Assembly (NCBI GenBank): GCA_013407085.1
Contig: JACCGJ010023474.1
Span: 1 to 64,000, forward strand
Reading direction: 5' to 3'
Length of the DNA: 64,000 nucleotides
Source: Atriophallophorus winterbourni
Taxonomy: Eukaryota > Platyhelminthes > Trematoda > Plagiorchiida > Microphallidae
Below are positions 12,701 to 22,130 of the stretch, in pieces. How positions within the stretch are numbered: position 1 is the stretch's first letter; each line of letters begins with the position of its first letter. A program made the translations under genes and the position numbers. The notes under the pieces are model-generated. The model was not told the DNA's origin. It made no database searches and saw only the letters and a list, made by a program, of their open reading frames with translations.

Positions 12701-15532
12701 CACAACAGAAAGACGTGGAGTCGCAACAGCTTTCGGAGTTTTCAGCAAACGACGAACACCAACAAATCGTGGGGTTGCTGCACTACGAGGCGTATTTCGT
12801 ACACTCGGTGGAGAAATGGCATCCTTCACTCCACTTGATGGTTCCTCAAACATACCTGCCACACCAGAAAAACGCGGAGTCGCAACAGCTTTCGGAGTTT
12901 TCAGCAAACGACGAACACCAACAAATCGTGGGGTTGCTGCACTACGTGGCGTTTTCCGTACACTCCGTGGAGAAACGGCACCCTTCACTTCAATTGACGG
13001 TTCCTCAAACATACCTGCCACACCAGAAAGACGTGGAGTCGCAACAGCTTTCGGATTTTTCAGCAAACGACGAACACCAACAGATCGTGGGGTTGCTGCA
13101 CTACGAGGCGTATTTCGTACACTCGGTGGAGAAATGGCATCCTTCACTCCACTTGATGGTTCCTCAAACATACCTGCCACACCAGAAAAACGCGGAGTCG
13201 CAACAGCTTTCGGAGTTTTCAGCAAACGACGAACACCAACAAATCGTGGGGTTGCGGCACCCAAACGGCGTGTACTACGAGGCGTCTTTAGAGATAAAGG
13301 TTCTTTCCTCACACTCTCTCTAGTACTTTCTAGAAAGATATCTTCTGAATCAGACTGATTCGGTGTGCCAACAAATCTTTGTGTTTGCATTAAATACTTA
13401 TCGGCTTTTGATGGTCTACCAGGTGATCTCCGAACAGTTGACAGTGAGATACTTTTCTTGATTTCACTGGATTGCTCCAATAGGACATTTTCAGTGGATG
13501 GGGTCTGCGGCTCTATAGTAGACTTCAGAAGCCTCGGTGATTCACTTTTGGAAATAGAATGTGCGCTTCCCCTTCGTATACTGGCAGACTGTGGTGTTTT
13601 ATTCCCAGATGATGGACCGATATGATGCTTTTCCTCTATTCTCGCTTTTGATACACCCCGAGATCCCACGGTATGCGGTATATTCATATCAATTCGATGA
13701 TTGTTCACTGGAGTGTTGTAGCCAACTGAAGAGGCAATTGTTTTTCTGCGTCCGAGTAAACGCTGTACCGATTTGCTACGACCACCAGAACTGGCGGGCA
13801 CACGAAGGAAGGCCGCATCGTGCGGTGTTTGCGCTTGGGATTTTCGTGGTCGTCCAACTCTTGTAACTGAACCCGCATTCGTGAGCTCGGAGCCCTGGGA
13901 AGTCGATCGACGTGATGGCGTCCGTCGAGACGAATTGAGCAAAGTTGAATTTCCTTTTAGGCTTGAATCTTCGATTCGGAAACTACCTGGAGTTGATGCA
14001 TTGTGAACAAACGAGACAGGTGACCCATCCCTGGAAACAACCGCTAAAACATCATCGGAAGCAGACTCAAACAAATCAAACGTATTAGGTGAACGAATCA
14101 TGCTATTAGCTTTCCTACCACGACGAGTGCTACTTGACCGACCAGAAATGGTTGTTCTGGAGTTAACCGATAACGACCGTTGGGTGCTTGAGGTAAACTC
14201 ATTCGCAGAAACAAACGTGCTTTCATTTCGTACCGTGACTTCCGAACGCAATGATTTACGGCTTGAAGCTGAGATACTCGAACGCCGTCCGCTTTCCTTT
14301 CGTTTAGAGCTCGGAGTGACCAAATTATCGGCGATCTTTGAGGCGAAATCCGAATTGTCAAAACTTTCTTTACCAGAAATCTTATTGTGTGATACATCGG
14401 TTGATTGATTTGACGTAACTGGAGTGCACGGCGGGGCGGTGATGACATCAGACCTAAGTGATTTCATGGACCCAGGACCAAATGAATGTCGATCAAGTGA
14501 CTTGTATTTTCGTCTTCTCGTGTTGCTCTGGGAAGCCTTTGCAGGAACAGAATAAGCAGCGTTCGAAAGCGGCATAAACATAGTCTTTAAGCTATCTGAC
14601 TCATTTCTGGAATCCAACAAATTAGAATCTGGAGTGGGTGGGATTGAAATCACGGAAACACGCCCTGTCTTTAAACCACTAGCTGGAGTTACAATTTTCG
14701 AACTGAGTTTTGGGGTCGTTCTCGGAGTTGCACTTCGGGATCGGGGCGATCTCCCAGTCGCGGTGGAGGTTACAGAAGCCGGAGAAGCGAATTCATGTGG
14801 AAGTGCACCCTTTTTAACCGGCGTGGATGGTGGCAATGATTCATCAAATTGTTCAGGGCTTAATGACGGACCAAACGATACACCCCTGTTGAGACGAGTT
14901 TCGGCAGCCGATTGAGTCGACGATGTAAGCTTAGGTGATTTTTTTGCAGACACGAATGGCGTGGACATTTGTAACTGGCGTTTCATGACTTGTCGCATCA
15001 GACTCGTGGGGTGTTGTGGAGTACGATGCAATGATTTCATTGAGTTTGCGGAAAACGTTTCCTTAACAACCGCCGATGTTTTGGGAGTCAAATTTTTCAC
15101 ATTGCTGGACGGTTGCGGAGACAAAGCTTCAGTTACGATAGCAGAACGAACAAGCGGACTTTTTGCAGTCGGTGTCAAACCTCGTGAAGGCGAGCGCGAG
15201 ACGGAGCGACGAGCGATTTGCTTCGGTGAATTGGACGGTTCGATCAGCGAATGACTGCTTTTAGGAGAATGTTTAAGCACTTTGATCAAAGGAGGTGTGG
15301 CTACTGGCCGTTGAGGAACCGGGCCATATCGTTCACGTGTACCAAGAGTTGATTTCGGTGTGACTGAACGTGTTCGCGAAGTAGAACTTGCAGGAGTGAC
15401 TGGTAAACGTTTTGGCGTGTCACGATGAGACGGGCGAACCTTTGGCATTGAATCCGGGGTAAGAAGTTTTGCTGATCTCGGCGTGTTTGTTTGACTGAGT
15501 TGCTCATCTCCAGCTGGCGTCACGGTTTTGGC
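9738..15532 (-). CDS. MKI67-like: Ki-67-like terminal long exon
   Basis: Starts after an acceptor reading TCGACAG at 15539-15533, in phase 0. A frame call beginning at 15544 would use TTG and is not a real start. The exon encodes about 1930 residues. The first 750 are rich in S/T-P, with many TPK/TPR/SPR sites, and include the PP1 motif at 14890-14808. The repeat array follows (13288-10805), then a Lys/Arg/Ser-rich tail with RVTRSKK, TRRANKP, RATRS and TRSGLRNKRS. The stop is at 9740-9738. Length 5795 is one short of a multiple of three; one missing A in an AAA run near 12013 puts GVAD-W out of frame, whereas sister repeats read GVAD-LVEEPSS. AATAAA overlaps the last codons (near 9752-9747). 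An unusually long exon, as is the Ki-67 repeat exon in vertebrates. Confidence 0.85.
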
Positions 15533-18500
15533 CTGTCGATTCAAAAGGAAAAGAATAGTATAAGTCGTATTTAAATTATAAACATTTACAAAACATAATG
15601 CGGTGGTAAGTGAATTCAGTCTTGCAACAAAGTTACTTGTTCAGATGATTTCAAATAAGTTAAAGCGAGTTACACTTCAAGTATTCAAGACGAGATTTTT
15701 GAATAATGTCCTTAGATAACTCGATCAAAACCTTCAAATTTTCTCAAGTCACAATACTGAACACTTTAATAAGTTGCACAATATCTTTTAAAGTAACTTG
15801 GTTCGTACAAGTTCCTTGCATGTGATTACAGAATTAAGTGCAGACAGTTATGAAGTAAGATAGCTGGATTTTGCTAGTTCCGAAAGGGTGTTCATTTGCA
15901 TTTTAAAAAAGGCAACACGAAAACAAATGGCAAACAGCACACGAACTGACTCGAATATGTATTGCACACTATTTCGAGCATAATCGACTATAGTACGAAT
16001 AACAACTTCCAGATGTGTTTTTCCACTATAGTTTATGACCGATCAAAAAATAATGTCGGTTTATTGCCATCGTTGCCAATGTGTCGAGCCAAACGCTTTC
16101 TCCTTCTCTTGCACCCCATCCAGGCAAGCGCGACCGTCCAATCATGGCTAAACCAGAAGTGAGTCTTTTCAAACAACTCTTCCAAATTAGCGACTGACCA
16201 TCAGCACTTTTTCCAGTCTGTACCAGCTGACGCATGTATGTATGAGAGCACAAGCCTGATCCAGGCAAAGTGCCGTACAGTAAGAGACTGCACATGGGCT
16301 AAGATACTGTCAGTTTGCCCAGGCTGATGCATAGAGCGCTCGGAGTGGTAACGTCGGTTAATGGCTGTTTGAAGGCTAGTGCCGTTGCTTCCTAAGACGC
16401 GGCGCCTGACCTCAGAGTTGCAAACGTGGTGTTGCCACCGAACGTGAGCAATCATACTCAAACAACGTTGGCTCGCCACCGAGATCGGACGTGGAGCTGC
16501 TTGGTCTACAATCGGTTTACGGATGGCGCACGTGGGACCGGACCTGGCTTACAATCTGCGCAGATCTCGCTTCTAACCGCCGAGCATGGGTGGCTGCAAT
16601 CCGTGACGTCAATGAAGCCGACTCATCCTCCAGGAGGAGATAGTCGCACTAAACTAAACAACGTTGGTCGAAGACCTCTAGCCTCCTAACATCTGCTCGA
16701 AATGTCCAGCATTCACTCCCGTAAAGCAATACTGCACTTACCGAGGTGGAATATATCCTTCCTTTCAGACCCAAGCTCAAATCACGTCTCTACCAGAGGC
16801 ACTTAAGTTTAGTCAATGCCAGTCTGGCCTTAGCAATTCTGGACGTAATTTCCGTCTCTGTCCGAGCCCCAGCAACCACCAGACTTCCTAGGTCTTTGAA
16901 CTGCTCAACATGATCGATAATCATATCATTTATTGCAAAATATGACAGTTCACATGACCAGTCCTGAATGAGCACTTTACACTTACTTTACCCACACTCA
17001 GATGCCTCCATTTCCATCACATCCAATGCCTGTTGGATAAATGTTGGGTCTTCGGCCAGTAAGGCAATATGATCAGCATAATCCAAGTCCATGACATGCC
17101 CACCGGGAAGGAGCTCAACGCCACCAGTGGAGAAACCACTAAAAGCACTCTGGAGGACGTTCCTCTATTTATTTTCTAGGCGTGGGCAACCTGACAGTAT
17201 TCCAGCCCACATGCAGTCTCTGAAAGTGCGGCACTTTGCCTGAATCAGGCTTGTGCTTCCATACCATACCTCGATGGTAAAGCTGAATATGAACGGGGAG
17301 ATTGGAGAGCCTTGTCTTACACAGGTAATAGTGTTAAATGACATTAAAAGGCTATCGTACGCCCTTACACTCCATATCGAATAGGCGTATAAGTCCTTTA
17401 GGATAGCGATATAATTCGCTGTGATTCCATTGCGAAGGAAGCAGTTCCATAGGGCGGATCGATGTTGGTTTCACCCATGCCCTGCGGATTAGGGCCACAG
17501 ACACCAATCAATTGGTAAAGTCTTCGCATGTTGCCCATAGCTGACGCTCTTTCCATCTACGAGGCGCGTTCTTTTCACTTAATCTCACCGTCGCGCAAAA
17601 GACTTTCTTGGATTAGGAGTCAAAGACACTTCCGATCGTCTTCATACTCTAAACCGCTCAGTAAGGCACGGTGCTGTTCGAGTAGCATGAGGGACTCAGC
17701 AGAGATCCATCGGTATGATGGTTGAGGAGCGACTTTGCAGCATCCTGAATCAATCGTAGAATGCTTGCTTAAAGTAGTGTCAATGACGATTCAGCTCGAC
17801 CTGCGATTTTTTGAAAGCGAAACCGATGGAGTATTCCAAAATCTGGCTTTTACTTCAGGCAGCGATAAAGCGTTCGTGCCTAGTTTAGGACGCTTTAGTT
17901 TGGGTTTACCTCCGAATTGAAGGTTAATGGTTGCGCACACTGAAGCGTGATAACCCGTTGTTTGGTTGTTCTTAGGTAGGACAAGCGGCAGTGACTTTTG
18001 ATGCAGCGAGTCACATACGCTGTGCCATGATGTCATCATTGGATATTCTGTAGATCCTGATAGACTATTGTAAATATCGTAGATACTGTTCAGACGACCG
18101 AACGTTATGAGACTCAAACTTTGGGCAATTGGGCGCTCGGAAATAGTTTTATGCACACCATTTCCCTGTGGTTAATGAAATTCGCCAAGGAAAACGTTTT
18201 TTCACTCCATAGTTTTGAAACACGAATCACACAACTTCGAATATCTGAGAAAGTTCATGATGTATAAACTTTGTAGTTGGTCAGAGATTTAAGCAATGTA
18301 AAATTCATGTGTCTAGTAATGGGTGAATGATACGCCAAGTAACCAATTAATGATTGTATTAACAAAATAAAAACTGGACGTTCTACCAAACTTTCACAAG
18401 CGGGACGACAAACGAAGAGAAGCCAATCAGGTTGCAAGAAGAGCCTTAGCACTGACAAAGTAAGCAGGACCGCAGAACATGTAATAAACGCGAACTCGGT

Positions 18501-21500
18501 AGAGAACGTTCATTCGTGAAATAAACAAAAAAACCAGAGCAGACAACTAAGAATTCTATTATTGCATGAAGGGCAAAGGAAAAAATAATTTGTTTCGAAA
18601 GCCGATGGTCCAGCATCCGTAAAACAACCCAACCGGCGTAGTTTATGCAAGTTGATCCACTTTTTATATGAACATTGCTACCGAGGAGCTTATTACGGAA
18701 CATAGTTGCGTATGTGATGGTAACACTTAACGCCGCAGATACGGCAGTTCTCGAATACATGGAGACGCCGAAAGTGCTCTTTACTTGAGCTTAATGCTTA
18801 GCATTCGTACAGTAATACATCATCATCACCATGAAGCACAAGTCTGGAGCCAGACAAAGTGCCAAGCAATATGAAGCAGGAAAAGCAGATAAGCAAGCGC
18901 GTGGAAAAGGGAAAGCAGGCAAGCGGAATACGCAAAAGCAAATGCACAAAAAGCAGCTTGTTTTTGTAGTTTCACTGCATGCGATTTTTTGGGTTTTTTT
19001 GTTTTTTTTGTTTTTTTTATGTAAAATAATACCGAATAAAAAAATTATGACACACATAATAAAATACACTGGCGCCACTGACTTCGGTTTGTAGCCATAT
19101 CACGTAAGGTTTCCAGCCAACTATTAGGTGGAGCTTTTGGACCCTACCCAGGCAAACGAATACGCCCAACTGAGCCGAGCGCTACGGTGAGTTTCTTCAT
19201 CCCAACGCGCCACGTCATGGACTGGCAACCTGATCTTTTCTCCCAGCTTCTGTCAGGCTCTGCGAATAAGGCGCGGTACGGTAAACGGTGAGTAGGCATT
19301 CTTACAACATGTCCCAACCACCGCAAGCGAGCAAGCATCAGCATTTGTCTCAGTCCGTGGCCACCTGGTCCTAACACCCGTTTGCAGATATCTATATTTG
19401 TAGCACGATGCTGCCACCGAATGCGAGCAATTCTACGCAGACAACGGGTATCAAAAACAGTAATACAGCCCGAAATGTCTCTTTTATAGACTCAGACTGA
19501 GTAATACAGTTCATTTTGACATCAGAAGTGACCGAGGTTGCGGAATGCTAGTCACATTAGAAATGCGTGTCAAGAACTCGTCATCTAACGATGGAACAAA
19601 CGAGATACGTTAAACAATCTACAATTTTAAGCGACTGATTTTATTATCTCGTTATCCCCAGCTGGGATTTGTAATCGCAGTGCGCAGTTAACGCCGGAGG
19701 AAATCGATTCAGCATCGACATTCGGTGGGAACACACTAGAATTTAAAGAACCACAATGTTCAAATACAGAATCACGCGACCCTTTGTCGTGTTTTGCGAA
19801 CGTGCGGTCAGATTTCGCACTGGCCGACTATTGGCTCACAGTCTTGATAAGTTGTGAACGGATTTTTAAGAACCATTTCAGTGTGTTTAATTATTCTTGA
19901 ATGCTGTCCAATGGAGTGGTGAATGAAGCTTGTTATGATGCACGGCGGGGGAGGCAGAAAGGAAGCTGTCGTGCTCATGTCACTGAACTCGCTCACGAAA
20001 CTAGATTGAGTTGATTCCATATGTAGGCAGATCATCCCAACATGTCTGTTGTCATTCTTTTACCGAATAATCAGCTTTTTCAGCCCAGGCATAACCATCC
20101 AGTTCGAGATTTATAGTGTCATGGCTGCACAACATTTAGGCACTCAGTACTTATTACCGGCACACTGCTGTCCGTGATGACGACTATCGCCATTTTTATA
20201 GGCCATAATTCCTTCTAGACTGCATGGCAGTATGAAAGCCCAAGAATGATCCAGGCAGTGACGCATATGGGCTAAAATACTGTCATGTAGACTAGGCCAG
20301 GAAAGACGAGGAACGAAAATAGAATACAACGTAACTACAGCACATCATTATAGAACTTCAAGGATACGGCCAAGAGATTATTGGACCAACACTCACAAAA
20401 CGAAACTGATATTTAGTGTACCACGGAAAATTCAAAATATTAGTCTACTGATTTGCGAAGAGTAACAAATAAAATAACGATGAACAACCTTGACGAAATT
20501 GTCGTTTGATATCATAAAATCAATTATTTATCATCTCAACAAATAATGTCTCATGTATAAAATTCAGAGGTATGGCGCTAGAACAAAATGAATTGCTTTT
20601 CACTTTCGATAAATTCAGTGACCGAAATAATTTCATTATTATTAGTTGATTCTATGTAATTACAGGACCCCCGGGTGGTTTAACGCAGTAATTAGAATAT
20701 GAAGCCTTGTCGCAAAGAAGGTTAAATGCTCAAGCTTCATAAGAACACAATATAACACCACTTGGAAAACATCTTTACAAAAGCGGTTTAAAATAACTAT
20801 TTTAGACGATAAAGTAAAACTATCTTTTGTTATCAATAATGTCAACATATGGAAACGCCTAAATTCAAAGTTACGAGTGTCATGTTACCGATGTTGAATT
20901 CAATGTAGTCGCGTCTATATGCGAATTCACAAAAGACAATAAAGCAAGATACGTTTGGTAGTGGGGAATTTATGAAATGAAAGCTATAGTGTTTTCCATT
21001 TGCATAACTTTTACTGCTTATGCCGAGTAGCGGTTTATGTACCTATTAAGCGCGCGGTTTTTGGATTACACGTGGCGTGACGCATCTCTTGTTCTGTTTT
21101 GAGACTAGCTCCATCCACTGTCGTGATTGTGCTGGAGTTCATGTGTTCTGTGGTTTCGTGATCTAAACTACATCGGAATGGCATTGTGTTTCGACTATAA
21201 ACTGCTAGTGGTAACACTTCTAGTTACCCAGTCTTATTTATTACTTTATCTCGACTAGGTTTACCACTACAAAGCTAAGATTTTCGAAAACATATATACT
21301 GATACAGAATAGAATATAGATTGATTTGCCACGATACAGCCATGCCGGTACATATGTGCTGTCTTCGGCGCTAATGTGCAACAAATACTTTAGCAAATGA
21401 ACGAGCAACATAACACGAAGAACAAGAGTTGTGACTTAATCAATATCAAGTAAGGTTGTTGAAAATTTTGAACAGATAATTATTTCATTCATTTCGCGAA

Positions 21501-22130
21501 GGTATGAAAAACAGGAAAAGTAATAAAAGATACAACATACAGGTATTATCTAAAAAAAACATGTAAAAGTAGAAATACACGAAAAGAGTTATATAACATA
21601 AATCCATATTTACATGTTTTGTTGTCAAATCCAGTATTCATTGTTTTGTGCATTTTGAACAAGATATTGCGTAAAAAATGACTGTGCTTCGCTTACATTA
21701 GGTTGAATCAAGGAATCAAATAATGTTATGGAAACGGAGTTACTTATAAAATAATACACTGTATAACGAAAAAAGCAAAAATGAATTCTCACCATAGGAT
21801 AAAAGAAACGAAATTTTCTTTCCCCCGTGGTGAAGATGCAACCATCTGGAAGTATGCACGAGTCGTTTAGTGCAACACCATTGACCAAAACGGGATTATC
21901 CTTTACTGCACTGATTGCTTCTACCGTCCCATCCTCTAATAATTTAAGGGTGCAATGAATCGGCGCCACCGTTCGCACATTGATGCTGATGTCACACGAC
22001 GGATCACTAGGAGCAATATTAAACGGAAAGATTGATACCTTCCAATATGACAAACGGCAGACGACCATTTGCACGTAGTTCCGTCTGTGCCATCATTTTT
22101 AAGGACGACGATATATCCACTAACAGACAT
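9738..22130 (-). CDS. MKI67-like: Ki-67-like protein (FHA, PP1-binding motif, TP-rich tandem repeats), whole gene model
   Basis: Gene model with exons 22130-22039, 22006-21793 and 15532-9738. The joins keep frame (92+214 nt = 102 codons, then phase 0), giving about 2030 residues if the single-base gap near 12013 is an error. Order of parts: FHA domain (residues about 5-100); basic S/T-P-rich region; a PP1-docking motif of the Ki-67/RepoMan type (14890-14808); about 15 repeats of 53 or 58 residues; basic tail with repeated TRS/ARS words ending RSGLRNKRS. Human Ki-67 has the same order: FHA, KiR motif, Ki-67 repeats, Leu/Arg-rich tail. By family knowledge such proteins coat mitotic chromosomes, recruit PP1 and are CDK1 substrates; that role here is inference. 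I identified it by motif memory, not by a search. An extra exon at 17854-18165 is possible. Confidence 0.82.
10805..13288 (-). repeat. Coding tandem array, about 15 units of 159 or 174 bp
   Basis: Each unit encodes a version of ATPRSVGVRRLLKTPKAVAT, then PRLSGVTDMFEEPS and ISPRSVRKTPRSA, with or without a further RRLxA. Counting GVRRLL gives 15 units: 8 before the base gap at 12013 and 7 after. Nine spacings are 174 bp and five are 159 bp; the 15-bp difference is the RRLxA segment. A complete unit has up to five S/T-P-K/R sites. The KTPK....LSG...MFEEP core resembles the KTPK.....DLSG..ELFQTP core of vertebrate Ki-67 repeats. Units are very similar in DNA, so homogenisation is recent or ongoing. 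Confidence 0.92.
14808..14890 (-). other. PP1-binding KiR-type motif in the Ki-67-like protein
   Basis: Encodes NRGVSFG, then PSLSPEQFDESLPPSTP and VKKG. Human Ki-67 and RepoMan carry RVSFG/RVTFG followed by L-PE-FDE-LP-NTPL, the extended motif that docks the gamma isoform of protein phosphatase 1. The match covers both the RVxF part (R-G-V-S-F here, with one spacer residue) and the downstream FDESLPP-TP part. This motif is the strongest single piece of evidence for Ki-67/RepoMan family membership. Confidence 0.88.
15540..16029. other. Intron sequence before the long exon
   Basis: AT-rich intronic sequence. The minus-strand acceptor is preceded by a pyrimidine-containing tract (CTATTCTTTTCCTTTTGAAT). 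No open frame of interest. Confidence 0.5.
16231..16328 (-). repeat. Dispersed short module, copy 2
   Basis: Reverse complement carries CCTGGGCAAACTGACAGTAT, then AGCCCATGTGCAGTCTCT and GATCAGGCTTGTGCTCTCA, the same order as the copy at 37658-37752. It lies inside RTE-like LINE debris. Confidence 0.65.
17177..17270 (+). repeat. Dispersed short module, copy 3
   Basis: Reads CTAGGCGTGGGCAACCTGAC, then CAGCCCACATGCAGTCTCTG, GTGCGGCACTTTG and GCTTGTGCTT. The best-preserved partner is 37658-37752. Confidence 0.7.
17801..18165 (-). CDS. Possible additional exon of the Ki-67-like gene
   Basis: A minus-strand open frame of about 120 codons in the large intron, preceded by a good acceptor (TTCATTAACCACAG at 18179-18166). 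It enters in phase 0, matching exon 2's phase 0 end. A donor GAA|GTAAAA at 17854/17853 would close it in phase 0 after 104 codons, compatible with the long exon; a CAG|GTCGAG donor at 17801 would not be in phase. The end is basic (KPKLKRPKLG, SLPEVKARFWNTPSV), in keeping with a chromatin protein. No domain was recognised and no transposon similarity was seen. It could be a true or alternative exon, or chance. Confidence 0.4.
18200..19080. other. Intron sequence with low-complexity tract
   Basis: No gene recognised. A T-rich run at about 18989-19019 follows a short Lys/Gly-coding-looking tract on the plus strand (18831-18960) that I take to be chance, since it has no domain and no splice context. 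Confidence 0.5.
19080..19480 (-). pseudogene. RTE-like LINE C-terminal fragment in intron
   Basis: The minus-strand frame at 19144-19377 reads RLRWLGHVVRMPTHRLPYRA, then LFAEPDRSWEKRSG and VGRIRLPG, the tail of trematode RTE-type LINE proteins (RWLGHV.RM..HRLP). A 5'-truncated relic in the same orientation as the host gene, probably related to the fragment at 16030-17480. Confidence 0.8.
19481..21140. other. Intron sequence, mostly unrecognised
   Basis: AT-rich. A degraded minus-strand copy of the dispersed short module may lie at about 20221-20312 (words CCAAGAATGATCCAGGCA and GGGCTAAAATACTGTCA). No gene recognised. Confidence 0.45.
21141..21792. other. Proximal part of the large Ki-67-like intron
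   Basis: AT-rich intronic sequence directly after the exon 2 donor. No coding similarity or repeat was recognised in it. Confidence 0.5.
21793..22006 (-). CDS. MKI67-like: Ki-67-like exon 2 (rest of FHA domain)
   Basis: Encodes SDPSCDISINVRTVAPIHC, then NPVLVNGVALND and GERKFRFFYPM, aligning with the CDI, HC, VNG and FRYE landmarks of the Ki-67 FHA domain. It ends in phase 0 with an ATG|GTGAGA donor at 21793/21792. In typical FHA domains a Gly-Arg pair and a Ser three residues before His contact phosphothreonine. Here these are Gly-Ser and Ala (VAPIH), while the Asn of VNG is kept, so canonical phosphopeptide binding is doubtful. Confidence 0.88.
22007..22038 (-). other. 32-base micro-intron inside the FHA domain
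   Basis: On the minus strand the segment starts GTATCA, runs through a T-rich middle and ends CTCCTAG. Removing it joins two frames that otherwise break in the middle of the FHA domain and gives a continuous CHIG-SDPSCDISINV. Introns of about 30-40 bases near gene starts are known in schistosomes, so it fits a flatworm. Confidence 0.88.
22039..22130 (-). CDS. MKI67-like: Ki-67-like exon 1 (start of FHA domain)
   Basis: Begins at the ATG at 22130-22128 and encodes MSVSGYIVVLKNDGTDG and then CHIG, matching the first FHA strands of Ki-67 (human has IKRSGVDG where this has LKNDGTDG). It ends in phase 2 with a GGAAG|GTATCA donor. The ATG is only four codons before the first predicted beta strand, as in other Ki-67 proteins, which supports this start. 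Confidence 0.85.

Larger units (their letters stand above)
16030..17480 (-). pseudogene. RTE-like LINE reverse transcriptase fragment in intron
   Basis: Minus-strand pieces match the end of an RTE-type LINE reverse transcriptase: LPGGHVMDLDYADHIALLAED around 17100-17040 (the YADD box is YADH here), QALDVMEME after it, VEQFKDLGSLVVAGA and RIAKARLALTKLKCLW at 16915-16790, then GSGLCSHTY and SRLPGWGAREGE near 16290-16100. Frames are broken by stops and shifts and the second catalytic aspartate is lost. Same orientation as the host gene, inside its large intron. Two copies of a dispersed short module lie in it, in opposite orientations (16231-16328 and 17177-17270). Confidence 0.8.

Noticed and set aside
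10805..13288. Satellite DNA or CRISPR-like array
   Set aside because: Unit lengths are multiples of three, the frame is kept in the host protein, and variation respects the S/T-P motifs. There are no spacers and the genome is eukaryotic.
10721..13358. Long plus-strand frames (483, 212, 564 and 344 codons) as genes
   Set aside because: They are the complementary strand of the coding repeat array. They share its period, change frame by overlap, end near the array borders and lack splice or domain evidence.
15533..15544. Start codon for the long protein at 15544
   Set aside because: The codon there is TTG, and the following CAG is a splice acceptor in phase with the FHA exon. The real start is the ATG at 22130.
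18831..19094. Lys/Gly-rich plus frame as a gene
   Set aside because: Composition follows an AG-rich stretch running into a T-rich run (visible in both strands as overlapping frames); no domain.
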